Below are positions 61,588-64,000 of a stretch of DNA of 64,000 nucleotides, in pieces. Below the pieces are notes generated by a model. The model searched no databases and was not told the DNA's origin. It was given only the letters and a program-made list of their open reading frames with translations. The DNA lies in NCBI RefSeq assembly GCF_003073045.1, contig NC_037590.1, positions 23,090,449 to 23,154,448 of the forward strand, written 5' to 3'. A program made the translations under genes and the position numbers. Origin of the DNA: Pomacea canaliculata (Eukaryota; Mollusca; Gastropoda; Architaenioglossa; Ampullariidae). How positions within the stretch are numbered: position 1 is the stretch's first letter; every line of letters begins with the position of its first letter.

Positions 61588-64000
61588 GCTTTAATCCACA
61601 CGTGCTGGAAACTGTTCCTCAGCTTGATTTCAAGCAGTTTTCTATAGTTGTGTAACAGTGCACCTACAATATCCCACGGTAGTGTGCGTAGGAAAGAAAT
61701 ACACAATACACACACCATGTGAACTCAAGAACGCATTTGAGCATTCAGTCCAATGTGTTTTTAGTCATTCCATAAGATTTTATATTTGGTTTAAATTAAA
61801 AAAATTGTTTGCTCAATGCTTTAGCTCAAAGCTTTCCTTCTGACATAGCATTACAGTATTGTACCTACTACTACAACATGATTGGATTGTCACCTACATA
61901 TACTCACCTTCTTTCCTTTTTTTCTTTTTTTAAAGAAAAGCTTACAAAGCTTGCAATTATATCTTAACTGTTAAAAACATTTACCAACCAGTATTATTTT
62001 TTATGTTTTTCTCAGTGATTAAAATCTTTTGCCATGCAGAGATGGAATTCTTTCTTGTGATTCATAAATAATGTGATCATAATTATTCCTTGATTAAATC
62101 TAGCATTGAACAGTTATTAATGACCTGTTACTTGTAACATCGCCATCACAACAGAATTTGATTGCAATCATTACTGTTTTGTGCTGGATATTCAGATATT
62201 CAATATAAACCCAACCCCCACCCCCAAAAAAAGGACAAAAGCCTGAAACAGTTTTGAGTTTACTTTTTACAATTACTTTATCAGCTCAACAAGGTCTTAG
62301 AGTTATACATATCTATCCATTCACATTTATATGTATACACATATATTTCATATATGAACACATTTCCTTGTGGACATACATGCACGTGCACACACACGCA
62401 CACACACAAAAAACATGGTCCATGCTGTCTTCAACTATGCCATTGAAAAAGATAAAACATACATTGAAAACCCAAATAAAATATAAATATCTAAAATATC
62501 ATGATGTGAAAAAAGATTATACTTTCAAAAATTGTAACAATCATCATTAACCCACTGTAAAAGTGATTACAATTTCAAACATACAGAAATTCATGTTCAC
62601 AACATTAGGATAGAAAAGAAAGTTGCTTACATAGCCATTTGTTCGAGATACATGAAAACAGTGTCATTGTACAAGACAACACATGACAGCACAATCATTA
62701 AAAGTATTCCATTTACAAAATTATTTTTCTTTACACATTTTGCTGCTGTTGAAAACACAAAATATTAAATTCTTCTATCCATCAAGGAAAAAATGATTGT
62801 CACTGAATATATATAAAAAAAGCTCTTAAGTTTTATACATGGGCATAGTTTTGCAGAAGTCCTGGATCTCTATTTTTGTTCTGATTAATTTTGGTGTATT
62901 TTACAACTGAATTAAGGCCAGTCACGCATTCAAATTAGACAGTTAAGTGCGTTTCATAAGTCGTTATTTATTTTTGATTAAATACTTCATCTATCACTGT
63001 AAATCTCATTTTCAAAAAGAAAAAATGCTGAGTAGGTTTATTTTATAGCAACTCACAATGAAATAGGATGTATTAAAGTTTTTTGTTTCATATTCACTGG
63101 GTATTAATACAATATCTACAAACTTCTCTTTTTATGCTGCTTTCTTAGATTTATTTTTATTTAACTGACATTTGGTTTTTTTTTCAAGGATCAAAACCAC
63201 ATAGCAAACCTAAATGAACAAAAAGCATGCAGTCACAATAAACACCGGACTGGTTTAACACCACTGCCTTGTACATGGCCAGTTACCAGCTGATCACCAG
63301 GATACAGTGCAGAATATCAGCAACATGATTATCCAGAATATTGAAATAAGCAACTTACACTTTGCAGAATCATTCTGGAAAGTTGTATTTGATGTATGTG
63401 TTGTGTTGTATGCATCTCCATTGTTCCAGGATGGATCATAAACCATTTTAAATGGTGGTGCACATAACATGTACTGCTTCACAGAAAATCATATTGTAGG
63501 GAAGAGGTTCAAAGAGTTCCACAGTTGAAGACAAACTCAGTCCACTCACAACCACTAAGTCAAAGCATCTTCCTTGATACACATTGCGTATTGATTACAA
63601 AATTCTAAGCAGCAAGAAATATTCCAGGTCAATTAGTCTCAGTCATCAGTGAAAATTCTTGAACTGTATTTGTCAATCACTGTTCTTTTGTCTATCTGGT
63701 GACTTTTAAATCACAATGACTTTATTTTAAATATCCTTAAATTCGGGGAGCAATCTTATATGATAGTAAACAGCAACACAACCTGTTCTTTTAATTATTA
63801 TGTCATCCTTGTTAAGTGATAAAGGTATGAAGATAACAAATATTTGGGAAAGCACTTTTTTTAGAAATATAGATCCATTAAGGATGATTTCAAACTCGTC
63901 ATTCAATGGTAATGTTTATAATGACTGTATAGATGAATTAATACAAAATATTTTTCAAATATCAAGAACAAGGTCTGAAACATTGACTAAGGGAGGTTTT
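61588..64000. other. Right flank without recognised gene
   Basis: AT-rich sequence with CA-type simple repeats near 62380-62408. Open frames are short and none resembles a known protein. It may be 3' UTR of the small plus-strand gene, followed by intergenic sequence or the 3' region of a gene beyond the edge. Confidence 0.45.

Noticed and set aside
1-64000. CRISPR arrays, bacterial operons, tRNA or rRNA genes, LTR or virus-like elements
   Set aside because: None seen. tRNA-like segments are parts of SINEs, and no long terminal repeats or capsid, envelope or polymerase signatures were noticed.

Overview
This is nuclear DNA of an animal. It is AT-rich, and its genes are split into many short exons with GT-AG junctions, separated by introns of a few hundred to several thousand bases. 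It also carries tRNA-derived SINEs, short DNA-transposon relatives and microsatellites. The gene set (testican, LRMDA, HP1BP3, PPM1K, MRM1 and a pair of rhodopsin-like receptors) is bilaterian. A mollusc or other lophotrochozoan is my best guess, from general resemblance only. All exon chains below were built by hand from splice signals, reading phase and family resemblance. Most close exactly in frame.

Layout. 1-3718: no gene I can prove, only a CpG-rich stretch with a TGACGTCA site. 3719-9576 (-): MRM1, a mitochondrial 16S rRNA 2'-O-ribose methyltransferase, 9 coding exons, 345 aa. 9577-10160: a 584-bp gap between head-to-head genes. 10161-17479 (+): a testican (SPOCK-like) secreted calcium-binding protein, 10 coding exons, 394 aa, with 3' UTR to about 19.63 kb. 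19949-21914: a DNA transposon with imperfect inverted ends; a short relative lies in MRM1 intron sequence at 5986-6271. 22772-31855 (+): LRMDA-like leucine-rich repeat protein, 245 aa, with two alternative last exons of identical length. 32822-33196: mariner/pogo-like MITE. 33972-34159: SINE with clear target-site duplication. 35897-44034 (-): HP1BP3-like protein with three linker-histone (H15) domains and an unusual N-terminal extension. 44.1-47.8 kb: no assigned gene, a few coding-like fragments. 47844-48887 (+) and 50771-52167 (-): two related class A GPCRs facing each other. 55203-57308 (+): PPM1K-like mitochondrial PP2C phosphatase. 59598-61586 (+): a small unrecognised protein of 111 aa whose last exon is also tandemly duplicated, with an RFX-type X-box about 0.6 kb upstream. 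61.6-64 kb: nothing assigned.

The genes do not form a pathway. MRM1 and PPM1K both act in mitochondria but lie 45 kb apart. The most notable observations are two independent terminal-exon duplications that would give proteins with alternative C-termini, a testican that has lost its Kazal module and acidic tail in favour of a basic, histidine-rich linker, and three single-base homopolymer discrepancies in otherwise intact genes, which look more like consensus errors than decay.
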